Below the pieces are notes generated by a model. That model did not search any database, was not told where the DNA came from, and saw only the letters and a list, made by a program, of their open reading frames with translations. The position numbers were made by a program, and so were the translations under genes. 64,000 nt of DNA from Isoetes taiwanensis (Eukaryota > Streptophyta > Lycopodiopsida > Isoetales > Isoetaceae): assembly GCA_021234155.1 (NCBI GenBank), contig JAJEKV010000149.1:372001-436000 (forward strand), read 5' to 3'. Shown here piece by piece: positions 44,400 to 54,873 of this stretch. Positions within the stretch are counted from its first letter, which is position 1, and each line of letters opens with the position of its first letter.

Positions 44400-45090
44400 G
44401 AGGGATATGCATCAGAATAGGCCTTTTACCTCGCCCGAAACCCCGAATTGGCGCGCTTGCAGAATTCAATGTGTAGTGGCAGATTGCAAGCGGATTATCG
44501 CCCTCGCCGGTGCCTTCAATGGATGCGAATTTGCAAAGAAATCCTTGCCCGAACTTGGCCCACTTTTAGGCGCTCCTCCGCCCGAAGATCTTGCAAAACA
44601 ATGAAATTTGAATTGGCTTTTTTTTTCGAATTGGTTTGTTCTCGATTTCAAATTCTCTGCCATCCTTTGGGTCCGGCCCCAGAACCGGATTTTTTGGGGC
44701 ATTTATGGTCGCATAATGTGTCAGGTCCGAAATTACGCCCCGAATTTGAACGCGGACGTCCAAGTGGATAAGGACCTTTCCTACGGATTACTTGCCTTTT
44801 CGGACGGGTATATTCGCACGACCGCATTTATGTCAGGGAATAAATACGGCCGGCCGGCCGGTAATTATTACCGGGCGCAGACGACTCCATTATGGCCTAC
44901 GTTTTTCACGCCTAATTATGAGGGGCGGGCAATTAATTTCAGCGTCGCGTTCTATAAATTGAAACTTCAAACCTTTTAAAACAAATTTCGACTCAAGCGA
45001 TTGCGATTCACGCTTAGCTTTTCGCCCTCCGAGCCTTCTCGAGCCACTCCAAAAGACTCAGATTTAACTCAGCCCGGCGCCAGCGATCCC
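44400..45090 (+). promoter_or_regulatory. Putative promoter and leader of the methyltransferase-like element
   Basis: TATAAATT at 44953 lies about 140 bp before an ATG at 45091 that opens a short exon ending at a GTATTTTC donor. Upstream is GC-rich and includes GGCCGGCCGGCCGG at about 44850. An EBox/TATA-style plant promoter is plausible; no transcript evidence is available. Two frames of 100-120 codons cross the region but have no recognisable content. Confidence 0.4.
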
Positions 45091-48000
45091 ATGGCACCTA
45101 AGGACTCCCTCAAAGAAGGTATTTTCTAACATTTCAGTTTCAAGAAGATCGCGGTAGCGATCTTGCCTACCGAGCTTCTATTGTTTTCATAAGTATTGCC
45201 AAAGCAAGATCGCGGCCCGCGGTCTTGTTTTGATAGGTTTTGTAATTTCTAGACAGCGTTCTTCATAAGTGTAGCTGCTCAACAAGATCGCTGCCGGGTC
45301 TTGCTTGATAGGTTTTGTAATTTCTAGACGGCGGTCTTCATAAGTGTAGGCTGCTCAACAAGATCGCGGCCGTGATCCGGGTGAGTATAGATTTTCTTTC
45401 TTTATATGTTTCATGAGTACTAGTGTAGTACGCCATTAGGTCCGCGACCGCTGATGTTTTCTTGCCGTGCTTAAGTGTTGCTACTAAACGCCGTGCCGCG
45501 ATAGTGTGGAGTTCTATTTTAGCTGCTCGGCAGGATCGCGGTCGCGTTTCTCTACAGTAGTTTCTACCTTTTCCTTGCACCACATTATGCAAAACCCTAC
45601 CGTGCACTCACCACGTGCTTTTTGTTTAAAGACTTGCTCTTCCGAGGACCAGATGTCGAGCCACCAGATTATAACCCCTTCCAATGAAAGGAAATGGTGT
45701 ATTGAGATTGCATGTGCTATACAAAGACATTAAGGGTGACCGCAGGAAAAGGACCCGCGGCTTCGCTTCGCGGGACTGAAAAAAAGCCGAGGACGTTGGA
45801 ACAAGTTGGCATAGTGGTGGCAATGTGGGAAGGCACGAAGAACAATGTGCAAGATGCTATCATATGCAGCATTGAGGACACACAAGCATTGCAGTTTCTG
45901 GAGTACATTTTGAAATGGCGCAATTATGACCCGTCTATGATGACAGCCAGCAAAATGAACAAGCCAGCCACAGGGAAAAACGTCCCCACGTCAGCTAAGG
46001 GTTATGGCTGGTTGTTGCCATCCTATGAATCTCTCTCTTTGTCGTATAAAGGGAAAGAGACATATTGCTTCGGGTTCTCGGCATGCGTAAATGGTTTGTC
46101 TACGACAAGAAGCCTCCGAAGCCGTGCCTTGAAAGCGCTCGGGACGAAGATGCCCTCCCGTGATGGACACTAATTGGCTAAGAGCCGTGGCCAAGAAAAA
46201 AAGAGTGTGAAGCCTATTCTTTGCTTTGGGAGAGACATCAGCATTAAAAAGAAATTGCTCAAGAACCACAATCCACGATAAACCCCTCCCAGATTGTTAA
46301 TCCTACTCTTCCTATTGCTATGAAGGCCCCGGATAGCACTACATCCTGGTGGATTTATTCCAAAAAGTTCCCTCCTTCGAATTAGCCTCGTGAAATCGAC
46401 ACACCTACTGAAGATAGCCCGCAGCCCAGCAGTTCACAACCCCCAGTTACGGATGCTTCCTCTAGACTAGCATTGCCATGGCACCACGCACCTGCCATTC
46501 CAGTCGAGTTGAAGTTCAATCCCGAAGAGGAACGCAAGATGGCAGCAAGCAAACCTTTCGTAAGCTTGAACAGTTCAAAAGGTTCTACCCCTTAGGGGTT
46601 AATTGGTTTACAAAGATTTCTATTTTTTGATTGTGAACCTGCACCAGCAAACTTGACACACAGAATGCGGTCAAATGACCATGTTCAAACTCTGGTTAAA
46701 AGCTTCAAGACATACCTCATGTGAGGTCCTCACCCCTCACGACGCCGTTCGCTTTGACCCTATTACCAGGTAACTAATTCTTTATCTTTTGGACACTCGT
46801 TATGTAGATTTGACCTGACGGTTGTCTATCTTTCAGGAAGAGGGTGACATAGAGCAATCCAGAAGATTTGAAGGGCAAGAAATTTTATATTATTTTCGCA
46901 ACCACGATTTTCGCCGCACAACTCCTTTGTTCTGGCCGCCGGGCGAAGTTCGAAAGAAAAGAACGCAGAATTTGCCAAAGTATATGCTAGAAGACGATCG
47001 AGGGTGCTCAACGGAAATCTTACAGACAAGGAATATATAGAGTTGAGTATTCAATGCAAGTAATTAATTGCAAAACACCGTGTACAGAGAGCCACTGATT
47101 GAAAAACTGCAACAACTTCGTCATCAGCACAAGGCTTATGGTTGCCCTCCACAAGGACCTATAGGGACAGCTAAAACTTCAGCTTGGAAGGTATTTATTT
47201 GTTTTCTACTCGCCAAGTTCGCGGCCGCGATCTTGATGACCTTGAAATTGCTTCTGCAGGATTTCCATGAAATTGCAATGACCACCTTGAAAGTGCAGGA
47301 GCTTAAGGATGAAAAACAATTCATTTTTATGGATGAAAAGGTTTTCAAGAAGTTAATGGAAGTTGCCGGTCTGTGGGTGAGTCGTAAACTCAGTGACGAC
47401 CATGGTGAGTTTCCGGACAAGCCATCCAAAGACTTCTTTAACAAGACCTGGCTCCGGTTGCTATGAGGTATGTCGAATGCGAGAGGTGTCACTGTTTTTC
47501 GATGAGATTATAGAAGGCAAGGCGATATTTAAAGGTGCAAATCGGGTTATAGCGGGGAGATTTGATTGCAAACAACGGGCAACCGACATCAGAACCCTCA
47601 CTTTTATGAGGCGAGAAATTTTTCTTATGCCACAAATTTCGCAAAAGGATTTCGGATAGCTGGGAGGAATTGCTTCGGGCTTTTCCGATTTGGATGAACA
47701 GAGAATATCGGATATATATTGATACCGATACAGAGTAATGCGTGAAGGCTAATTATAACAAGGATCATACACTAGGTAACCTACCGTAGCCTTTTCGAGC
47801 CAATCAGAATATTCTAAAGCCGTAAGAGGCTAGAAAAAGAAAGGAAAAGAAAAATATTGTCATAGCAAAGGACAAAGGATGGCATCCCTACTTCCTCCCA
47901 AGTGTCGAGAATGCGACATTGATATTTATTGACATCCCAGAGATGAACAAGGTATGGGATTGCAAGAAATACACAGATCTATTTACAAGGATAGCTACCA

Positions 48001-49260
48001 TGACGATTGCCAAAGTTTATCACTTGGTTATTATCATGCGCTCAGTGAATTTGCCAAATTGCTTGTACAGTCAGAAGCAAATTCAGGGCGGTGGCTACCT
48101 ATCTTTAGGTTCCTATGAAGAAATGGGATGGGAGAGCAAACGAAGGGTGAAAGAACATCGCGATTTTATTAGTCATATGTGCATTAACAGAGTGATGTTA
48201 GGGTAACACCTCGCGGCAACCGTGAGTTGGAGCTTCACCTATCTCCACACGGCAAGGCTCCTAAGTCAACACCATTGCCTCCAATGCCGCTAACAGTGTA
48301 ATGAGGATGCCGACGAAGATAAAAAAGAAATATCAGACTCTTTTTACAGGCAAACCAAGATTCAAATGGGCGGCAATGGAAGGAGATCTTGTATTGAAAT
48401 GCCAGCTGAAAACCTCCTATGCCTACCATATTGTTGAACAGCTGGTGCCGACTGATGGTTGTGTTCTGGATTTCTTTTCTACCGGACGCTTTCGTGTTGC
48501 TCTTATGCAAGGCAAAAAGAGCGTGGCTTTCGAAAGTTCAGGTAAAGTGTGCCGTTTCCTGAGGGCGTTCTTTGAAACGCTTGATAAAATGGCCAATCCA
48601 AGTGCCGATGGGTTTGAGGAAGAGCCGAAAGCAGAGAGGGTTGAGCCTGATCCAGCTCAACCCGACATCAGTATCACCCAAAACACAGATCTATCAAAGT
48701 TGGATTCCATTTTGGAAAACCTCGATGCTAAGTCCTACGAAGAGAGAATGCAAGAAACAAAGCGCTTGCTTGAAGAGACGGAAAAAGGTATAGAAGCCCT
48801 AGAACCCACTTTTCAAAAATTGAGTGCACTTAATGAGAAGCTTGATGGGTACATGCCTTTCTTTGAAAGCTAACATCAGTTTGAATACGTGGGCATAGAA
48901 CACATGGAAGCGCAACAAAAAGACATGGAGATTGACCAAGATGAGGTTCTTGGGTCACGGGAGCATCAGTAACGGAAGAAGAAGCGAAGCTCTCTCATCC
49001 ACAGCAGAATGCTACTGCATCGGAGCTACTGCAAAACGAACTTATAGGTGGGAGCAGTGCAATGGACAGTGAAGAATGGGAGTTTGATTCACATCTGCAG
49101 CGCATCGCAAAGGCCATGGGTGTTGTAGTTCCAGAGATCACAGGTTATTCAGAGATGGACACAACACAAGCTATGGAATTGGGTAGAGAGCATGTCAATC
49201 GCATGGCCAATGAAATGGGTGTGATACCTGATCAAGTATCTGAAACACAATCAGAATAAT
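45091..49260 (+). pseudogene. Beta-class DNA amino-methyltransferase-like protein of a mobile element (copy 3, most complete)
   Basis: Exon 1 starts MAPKDSLKE at 45091. Later blocks: 45740-46190 (VGIVVAMWEGTKNNVQDAII, GYGWLLPSYESLSLSYKGKE); about 46660-46880 (RMRSNDHVQTLVKSFKTY, faintly ParB-like); 47000-47460 (EKLQQLRHQHKAYGCPPQGP, an intron with a GCGGCCGC palindrome, then FIFMDEKVFKKLMEVAGLWV); 47480-47650; 47880-48170 (NATLIFIDIPEMNKVWDCKK, the motif IV position where DPPY is expected); 48301-48870 (KKYQTLFTGKPRFKWAAMEG, then DGCVLDFFSTGRFRVALMQG and KKSVAFES, motif I plus the acidic residue that holds the S-adenosylmethionine ribose). Motif IV before motif I is the beta-class order of N6-adenine/N4-cytosine methyltransferases. 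DIPE in place of DPPY suggests lost catalysis. A last frame (49062-49259) is an acidic tail. At least four stops or frameshifts occur. The family name is inferred from motifs. Confidence 0.5.
45140..45560. repeat. First-intron cluster of AAGATCGCGGnnGCGATCTTG palindromes with a ~73-bp tandem repeat
   Basis: Dyads at about 45150, 45210, 45287, 45361, 45443 and 45535. Two adjacent units of about 73 bp (from about 45234 and 45307) share TTTTGTAATTTCTAGAC and TTCATAAGTGTAG before each palindrome, so at least two copies arose by tandem duplication. Confidence 0.8.
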
Positions 49261-49369
49261 TATCTCCTTCAATCAGTAATTATGTTGTATATTACTTCCT
49301 TCAATGAAAATTTTTGTTTCGAACTTTGGTTTTGTCTTTACCCATATCTTTTACCATATGTTTAATGCT

Positions 49370-49550
49370 AAAATAATCGCGATCACGATCCTCCTCAGTA
49401 ACAATTATATGGCTTTAAATACTGAATTTTGTGTGATATCCTTGCTCCTCGGTACCTTCTTTTAACACAATGCTCTCATATGGTTTTAATAAAAGGCACA
49501 TTATTTTGTCTCCTTTCAGCTGCGAAACATCGCGTTCGCGCTTCTTGCGA
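49370..49550. repeat. Two further GCGATC-type dyads 3' of the element
   Basis: ATCGCGATCACGATCCTCCTC near 49376 and CATCGCGTTCGCGCTTC near 49527 match the palindrome family seen in the intron, at a 3' flanking position. Confidence 0.55.
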
Positions 49551-49599
49551 GAAGTTTTAACACTCCCTCCTACTACGTTATACTCGCGGTGAACCTTTG

Positions 49600-49990
49600 C
49601 ATTAGCAGTAAAAACTATATTTCCGAATAAGACCGAAGCCTTTGCAGAATTTGTGCAAAAAAACGCCAACTTTTACTCAATTGGTAGTAGTTTTTGCACT
49701 ATATGGCTACCCGCTAACCTATTTCATGCTAAACGAGAATTCCAAATTTCTCTAATTAATGAATTCATGCTTAAGAGGGAAGAGATCGATTACAATGGTG
49801 GGAAATGGGTTTCTTACAAGAGGGCTAAAAGATTCAATGCAATTTCAGATGAACATATAGAAAAGATTCAAAATTTTTGGATTGAGAACACCAGAGTGTC
49901 TCCTAACACAAAGGATGCTAGAACTAGAAGATTGGAGAGAAATGTAAGATAAGAACATGCTGCCCACTATCTGGAGGAATCACAGGTTAG
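49600..49990 (+). pseudogene. Transposase-family fragment (SPNTKD motif)
   Basis: The frame reads REEIDYNGGKWVSYKRAKRF, then ISDEHIEKIQNFWIENTRVS and PNTKDARTRRLERNVR, a stop, and EHAAHYLEESQ. The block F(W/Y)..(.)..R.SP..KD followed by H.L..S/T...Y is one I associate with the segment just before the catalytic part of the DUF7869-like transposases. Only about 110 codons remain and the rest is missing. The assignment is an inference from motif wording. Confidence 0.4.
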
Positions 49991-50397
49991 TTTATTTCTG
50001 TTATTCATGTTTTCTTAGTTATGGTGCTTAGTGTAGTGGTGCATGTGGTGGTTATTGTGTTGTACAGTGATTGTGGTGTACTGTATGCAGCATGTGAATT
50101 GTGTGTAGTTGACTCTAGTCTGAAATGTAATATTTAATGTTTGGAATATTAGAACATGACAGAATTGAGTACTCCTTTACTGGGTGTGTGTACAGTCTAA
50201 AAGTATTTGAGAATGATAACTAACCGATCCTAAGATACAATTTTTTGTTGAAATAAAGACAATTTTTTGTCAGGTTCAAGCACAGCTCTGTTGGAAAGTA
50301 TAATATATTAAAAAAAGGATCTTACAAAATTTGACTTTACAAAATTTGGCTTTCCATTGAAAGCTCTGTACCCGAGAACTAAATTTACATGCATTTC

Positions 50398-50928
50398 CTA
50401 AGCAACAGGAAATGCTGGTATGACTGGCTCGAGAACTGGTGCATCCAAAATTATTGTTTTCTGCACTAAAGCATCTAAGCTTTCTGCAGTCATCCCAGAA
50501 TTTAACAGGATGAGGTTTGCTAGTGCTTCCTGCATCCCCTGGTGGTAAGAACGCAACCCTGCCAGTAATTCCCGTTGTTGCAGAGTCAGAGCGGACAAGT
50601 GATAGAGAACAAATAAACCAGCTGCCCTTGCAGCAGCATGTAACATAAGCTCATGGACCTTGTCTAAGAGCTCACTTCTTGTCAATCTGACCCCAAGCAT
50701 AGCCATTGAAGGCCCAGCATCCAGTCTGTTGTATGCCTTTAGGTTGGATTCGAAATCAGCAAAGAAGGTGGATTTACACATTTCCACCTTCAGACATTGG
50801 TCACGAGCCCTATTTAACATGTGCCGAATGCCCTCCTCGCTCACCCTACAATAGCCGTAGTGATCTCTGAACATCCTTCCTACCATGTTGCCGGAATGAA
50901 CTTGTTCGAATTGAGAATGAAACGCCAA
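50398..50928 (-). CDS. Unknown 176-residue helical protein
   Basis: An intact frame from ATG at 50928 to a stop at 50398. It is rich in Leu and Ala and looks all-helical (LLDKVHELMLHAAARAAGLF, LTLQQRELLAGLRSYHQGMQ), with a hydrophobic, Pro-Val ending (EPVIPAFPVA). No transmembrane segment, zinc site or repeat is obvious. Codon use and the absence of stops make it a better coding candidate than most frames nearby, but it is flanked by transposon debris and simple repeats. It may be a transposon accessory gene or part of a host gene with introns. I do not recognise the family. Confidence 0.45.
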   Translation of the reverse strand: MAFHSQFEQVHSGNMVGRMFRDHYGYCRVSEEGIRHMLNRARDQCLKVEMCKSTFFADFESNLKAYNRLDAGPSMAMLGVRLTRSELLDKVHELMLHAAARAAGLFVLYHLSALTLQQRELLAGLRSYHQGMQEALANLILLNSGMTAESLDALVQKTIILDAPVLEPVIPAFPVA

Positions 50929-51069
50929 AAATCAGATGCAGGAACAGGATTTAGGACCCAGATCCTTTTCTAATGATTAGAAGAGGAATGTAATTATTAT
51001 CAGGGTGTACGAATTTAGGAAATGTTTATGAGAGCAGGCTAGGCAGATTTCTTATGTCGATGAAATAGG

Positions 51070-51150
51070 ATAAAAGTGATGTGATGTGATGTATGGTGTC
51101 GTGATGGTGTGGTGTGGTGTGGTGTGGTGTGGTGTGGTGTGGGGTGCGTT
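51070..51150. repeat. GTGATGTG / TGTGG tract
   Basis: Starts as GATGTGATGTGATG and becomes seven TGTGG units. It has the opposite strand sense to the CCA array that follows, so the two could pair. Confidence 0.85.
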
Positions 51151-51221
51151 ATGTCCATGGTGTCATGTGGGTGTGTGCATGTTAATGTATGATATGTGTG
51201 GATTCAATTTTATTTATTCTT

Positions 51222-51705
51222 CCCCCACCCCACCACACCCCATCATCTATCCCACCACCATAGACTACCACCACATCTTTTGCGACCACCACATTACCAC
51301 CACATGCACCACATTGTCCATTACCACCACACTCCACCACACTCTCTACCGTATCCCACACCACACCCCTCCACCACACTCCACCATATCCCACACCACA
51401 CCCCTCCACCACACTCCACCATATCCCACACCACACCCCTCCACCACGCCTCCACCACCACCACACTCAACCATGTACCACACCACACCCCTCCACCACC
51501 ACCACCACCACCACCACACTCCACCACACCACATCACACCACAATCCACAATACTACACCACCACCACCACCACTACACCCCCCACCACACTCCACCACC
51601 ACCACAATCCACCACACCACACCACATACCACCACCACACCCCACCACGACACTCCACCACACACCACTACACACACCACCACCACCACACCCCACCACT
51701 TAAAT
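51222..51705. repeat. ~480-bp CCACCA / CACTCCACCACAC array
   Basis: C on the plus strand and G on the minus strand throughout. Within it, CACACCACACCCCTCCACCA-type units of about 42-45 bp repeat three to four times at 51350-51490. Long frames here encode only Pro/His/Thr or Gly/Val/Trp strings and are repeat artefacts. Confidence 0.95.
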
Positions 51706-51709
51706 TTGC

Positions 51710-52335
51710 AAAATGAAGATTGTGTTGTTTACTGTTACTGCTAATGAGATTAATATAAACGTTTTTGCAAGGGCATGGATTCGGACGTAGATGTGGCATT
51801 AGTGCTTTATTATCAAACTAGATTAATAGACCATTAATTGCAAGAAAGAGTTGTAAATCAAAATTGGCAATAGCAGTTACAAATGTTGCCTGTATAATCT
51901 ATTGCTCCTCGCTCTTGATTGTTAGGAAAGGGACAAAAAAATAGACAAGGGGTCAAATAATACAGCTTGGAGAGAAGAGTAACATGAATTGGTCTCCAAG
52001 TAGCAGGAGAAAAGATTGATAAACAGCCCAAAAGGCATCTTGCAAAGGTATCGATTGCATTTGAATTAATTTACAATCTGTACTCTTACATATCTATTCA
52101 GGCTCTCATATCAACCATTCCAACCATGGTTATTAAGAGAAAACCAAATTTGCACTGGCAGATGATCGTGATTTGCAGTTCCTTCTCTAGATCTGCAACC
52201 AAAGTCGCACTACATTTTAAATGTTTAATGCTGAAGCAATCTATTATATAGAGGTGGAAGGACAAAGAAATTCGATGATTTTTTGTATTTATAATTCCTC
52301 TCATTGCTTATTGGGATCAAATCTATTCCAGTTCA
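51710..52335. other. Intergenic, no gene recognised
   Basis: No supported coding sequence; ordinary AT-rich spacer between the CCA array and the next minus-strand frame. Confidence 0.45.
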
Positions 52336-52339
52336 GATC

Positions 52340-52654
52340 TCACGTGTTTCCCATGTTGGTCTCATGTGTATTTGTGTATAAAAGCTGTGGGTCCCTGAAG
52401 CAAATATAACGTCCAGAACTGACCATTTGTGAAATGTTAACGGTTCTCATAACATCGTAGTTAAGAGAGAAATAGTGATTGAAATGCAATTGCTCAGCTA
52501 CTACCTTTGGCTCAACTTTTGACCCTTGCAGATTGACAGGACTATATCGAAATGCAGGTAGAACAACAGAGAAGTAGACGTATTCATCTGTTACTCTCTT
52601 TGGAAAAGCTAGAAGGCATAAAATATAAGGTAAGCTGAAGTTGCTTGAATGCAC
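52340..52654 (-). other. 104-codon frame, possible exon of an unrecognised gene
   Basis: The frame contains FPKRVTDEYVYFSVVLPAFR and VEPKVVAEQLHFNHYFSLNY, which read like real protein, with an in-frame methionine start. I cannot name the family. The Helitron copies on either side raise the possibility of a captured host exon, a known Helitron habit. Confidence 0.3.
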
Positions 52655-52669
52655 TTATGGGATATATAC

Positions 52670-52886
52670 TTTGAACTAAGGTATAGACTGTCTTAACATA
52701 GTGCACATCATAACTTGTGGTAGCAGGGACTTGCGTGCATGTGGCCCCCTCAAATCAATTTAATTCATATTTCATTCTAACTATCTTGATCAGCTAGAAA
52801 ATATGTCAGGCAAGAATTTTAGTTAGAACTTTCAGAGGTCAAATTACATTTGTTAGTGAAGAGTCTAACTAGTTTGATACTTGGAA
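52670..52886 (-). repeat. Dispersed ~225-bp repeat linked to Helitron exons (copy 2, inverted)
   Basis: Reverse complement of 6217-6445 with scattered differences. It stands immediately left of the helicase exon. Confidence 0.75.
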
Positions 52887-52929
52887 AGCACTATCAACGT
52901 GCAAGACACTTACTTCTTTTTTGTCCTTC

Positions 52930-53693
52930 AGTTTTGGCACCCCGTCAAGTTTTTGTTTTCGATCTTGTCAGCGACTAGAGATAAGCCTAATTTACATGCT
53001 GTCGACTTTCTTTATCCCTTGGATATCGTCCGAGACCCTGATTCATGTAAGAAACATGCTTTTTTATCTCCAATCAATAGGAGTGTTGATGATTTTAACA
53101 CTCGCATATTAAGTATGGTATTGAACCAAGATAAGTCATACTATAGCTTTGACCACATCACTGAGCAAGACGAAATCATACATGACCATCCATATGCAAC
53201 GTCAGACTTCCTTAATAACTTCACACATTCAGGGATCCCGAATCATGAATTGAAGCTCAAGGTAGGAGCTATATGCCACTTGATGAAACGTTTAGACATG
53301 GAAAAAGGTCTCGTAAAAAATGCAAGAGTCATGATTGAATCAATGCATTCAAGGTTTGTAATGGTTAAGGTTTTGGATGAAGCATCCATAGAGTATGGAA
53401 GCGCATACCCAATCTCGAGAGCTGACTTCTTCTATAGACCCGAAAATCGACCATGGACTATTCATAGACGTCAATTGCCCCTTCGACTGGCATATACAAC
53501 TACATTCAATAGCTGCCAAGGGTTAACATTGAGTCGAGTTGTTATTGACCTGCGAACCAATGTGTTCGCACACGGGCAACTATACACAGCGCCTACTCGC
53601 ATACGCAACAGACAAGATGTGCTCATTCTCCTTGCACCAGAAAATACAACAAAGTGTACTACAAATGTTGTCTACAAGGAGTTACTCTGCTGA
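52930..53693 (+). pseudogene. Helitron Pif1-family helicase, C-terminal part
   Basis: After a pyrimidine-rich CAG acceptor near 52931 the frame runs to a stop at 53691. It includes AFLSPINRSVDDFNTRILSM (the block following the central helicase motifs), GAICHLMKRLDMEKGLVKNA (usually LMRNLD...GLCNGTR), LPLRLAYTTTFNSCQGLTLS (motif V) and VFAHGQLYTAPTRIRNRQDV (motif VI; the ALSR core reads APTR). Pif1-type helicases unwind DNA 5' to 3' and power Helitron rolling-circle transposition. Walker A and B motifs and the Rep nuclease are absent. The altered motif VI and missing N-terminus mean it is not active. Confidence 0.8.
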
Positions 53694-53897
53694 TGAGGTA
53701 TGTTCTATTTAACCTTCTGTTATTGACCTACAAACCAATGTGTTCGCACATGGGAAACTATACACAGCGCTTACTCGCATACGCAACAGACAAGATGTGC
53801 TCATTCTCCTTGCACCAAAAAATACGACAAAGTGTACTACAAATGTCATCTACAAGGAGTTACTCTGCTAATGAGGTACGTTCTATTTAACCTTCTG
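53542..53897. repeat. Tandem duplication (period ~178 bp) of the helicase 3' end
   Basis: 53542-53719 and 53720-53897 are close copies, including GTTCGCACA, ATACACAGCGC and ACTCGCATACGCAACAGACA. The second copy lies after the stop codon and repeats motif VI out of context. Confidence 0.9.
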
Positions 53898-53899
53898 CC

Positions 53900-54235
53900 T
53901 GGACGTTGCCAGGTACATTTTGATCCATCTATAATTCATATTAGAGATGTTGTGCGCATTTCTAACAAGTTTTGTCAACCCAACCTCTAGATTGCATGAC
54001 AGGTTACAGAACAGATAGTTCTCTTCACATTAACAAAATACTTTCATAATAAGGTACGTTCCTTTGAACCTTTTTCAAATCCTTATATTTCATCCATCAA
54101 ATGTGTGTACAAATTCTAAGGACGCTCATCCTCTGAGAATGCACGTTGACTCAATTCCAAGCCTGCAGTATAGACAGTTTGCTGTGCGATGATCATAGGA
54201 TTCCATTCGTTCATACTTTTGACAAAGGAATGAAA
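53900..54235. other. Intergenic, no gene recognised
   Basis: Ordinary sequence between the helicase remnant and the SINE-like repeats; no Helitron CTRR end with hairpin could be identified. Confidence 0.4.
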
Positions 54236-54241
54236 TACATG

Positions 54242-54625
54242 CTCATCGCGTTGGTAGCCTAGTGGTCAGGTCATTGGTCATGGGCAATTCCCATTCAGGC
54301 TCATAACCCTATCGCCGGATGTGTACTCAATAAAAGAAATAAAGAGAGTGAATAAACAAAGAGAAAGTATAAACTCATCGCGGTGATGGCCGAGTGGTTA
54401 GGTCATTGGTCATGGGCTAGCCCACCGAGACTCAAAACCCACTGTCTGCCACGGGACGAAGGAAAAGAAAGGGAGGGAGATAGAGAGCAAACGAGAGTGA
54501 TAAGGTTTAAAATTTAATAAATAAAGAGGAAGTATAAACTCATCGCAGTTGTGGCTGAGTGGTTAGGTCATTGGTCATGGGCTAAGCCCACCCAGACTCA
54601 AAACCCATTGTCTCTGACCGGATGA
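54242..54625 (+). mobile_element. Three tandem tRNA-like (SINE-type) units
   Basis: Units at about 54242, 54375 and 54540 each begin CTCATCGC and contain an RNA polymerase III A-box-like TGGCCGAGTGGTTAGGTC, or variants, followed 30-40 bp later by a degraded B box (GACTCAAAACCC). The 5' part resembles a Ser/Leu-type tRNA (GGCCGAGTGG). Between units are A-rich GAGGAAGTATAAA tails. This fits SINEs inserted next to each other or a tandemly amplified one. None folds into a clean tRNA. Confidence 0.6.
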
Positions 54626-54697
54626 AAGGGAAACAAAAAAAGAGCGTTGGTATTCTATGATTATTAAGCACAACATCCATTTATCCTACAGGCCCAA

Positions 54698-54738
54698 GGA
54701 CGTATAGCTATAATATGGTGGGTTCAAATCCCACTAGT
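54698..54738 (+). repeat. tRNA-like T-arm (isolated)
   Basis: GTGGGTTCAAATCCCAC at about 54718 forms a perfect five-pair T-stem with the GTTCAAATC loop that serves as a B box. The remaining cloverleaf upstream is not convincing. It may be a tRNA 3' half or another SINE scrap. Confidence 0.4.
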
Positions 54739-54873
54739 CTCCACATTGACAAAAATATTTGAAGTAAACAATAATGCAAAATGTAGATGAATGTGTATGG
54801 TAGATATACAATATTTGGTTCAAACCAAATGGGCGATGTTTTCTCGTGCTATGATTTGAAGGGTCTTAACTAT

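Noticed and set aside
46660-46880. ParB-like domain fused to the methyltransferase
   Set aside because: A phrase like RMRSNDHVQTLVKSFKTY is suggestive, but the frame breaks at once and no further ParB motif follows, so I kept it only as a remark.
51086-51744. Frames of up to 205 codons rich in Pro/His/Thr
   Set aside because: Same reason: they follow the CCA array and end where it ends.
54718-54734. Functional tRNA gene
   Set aside because: Only the T-arm is convincing; I could not form acceptor, D and anticodon stems from the preceding bases.
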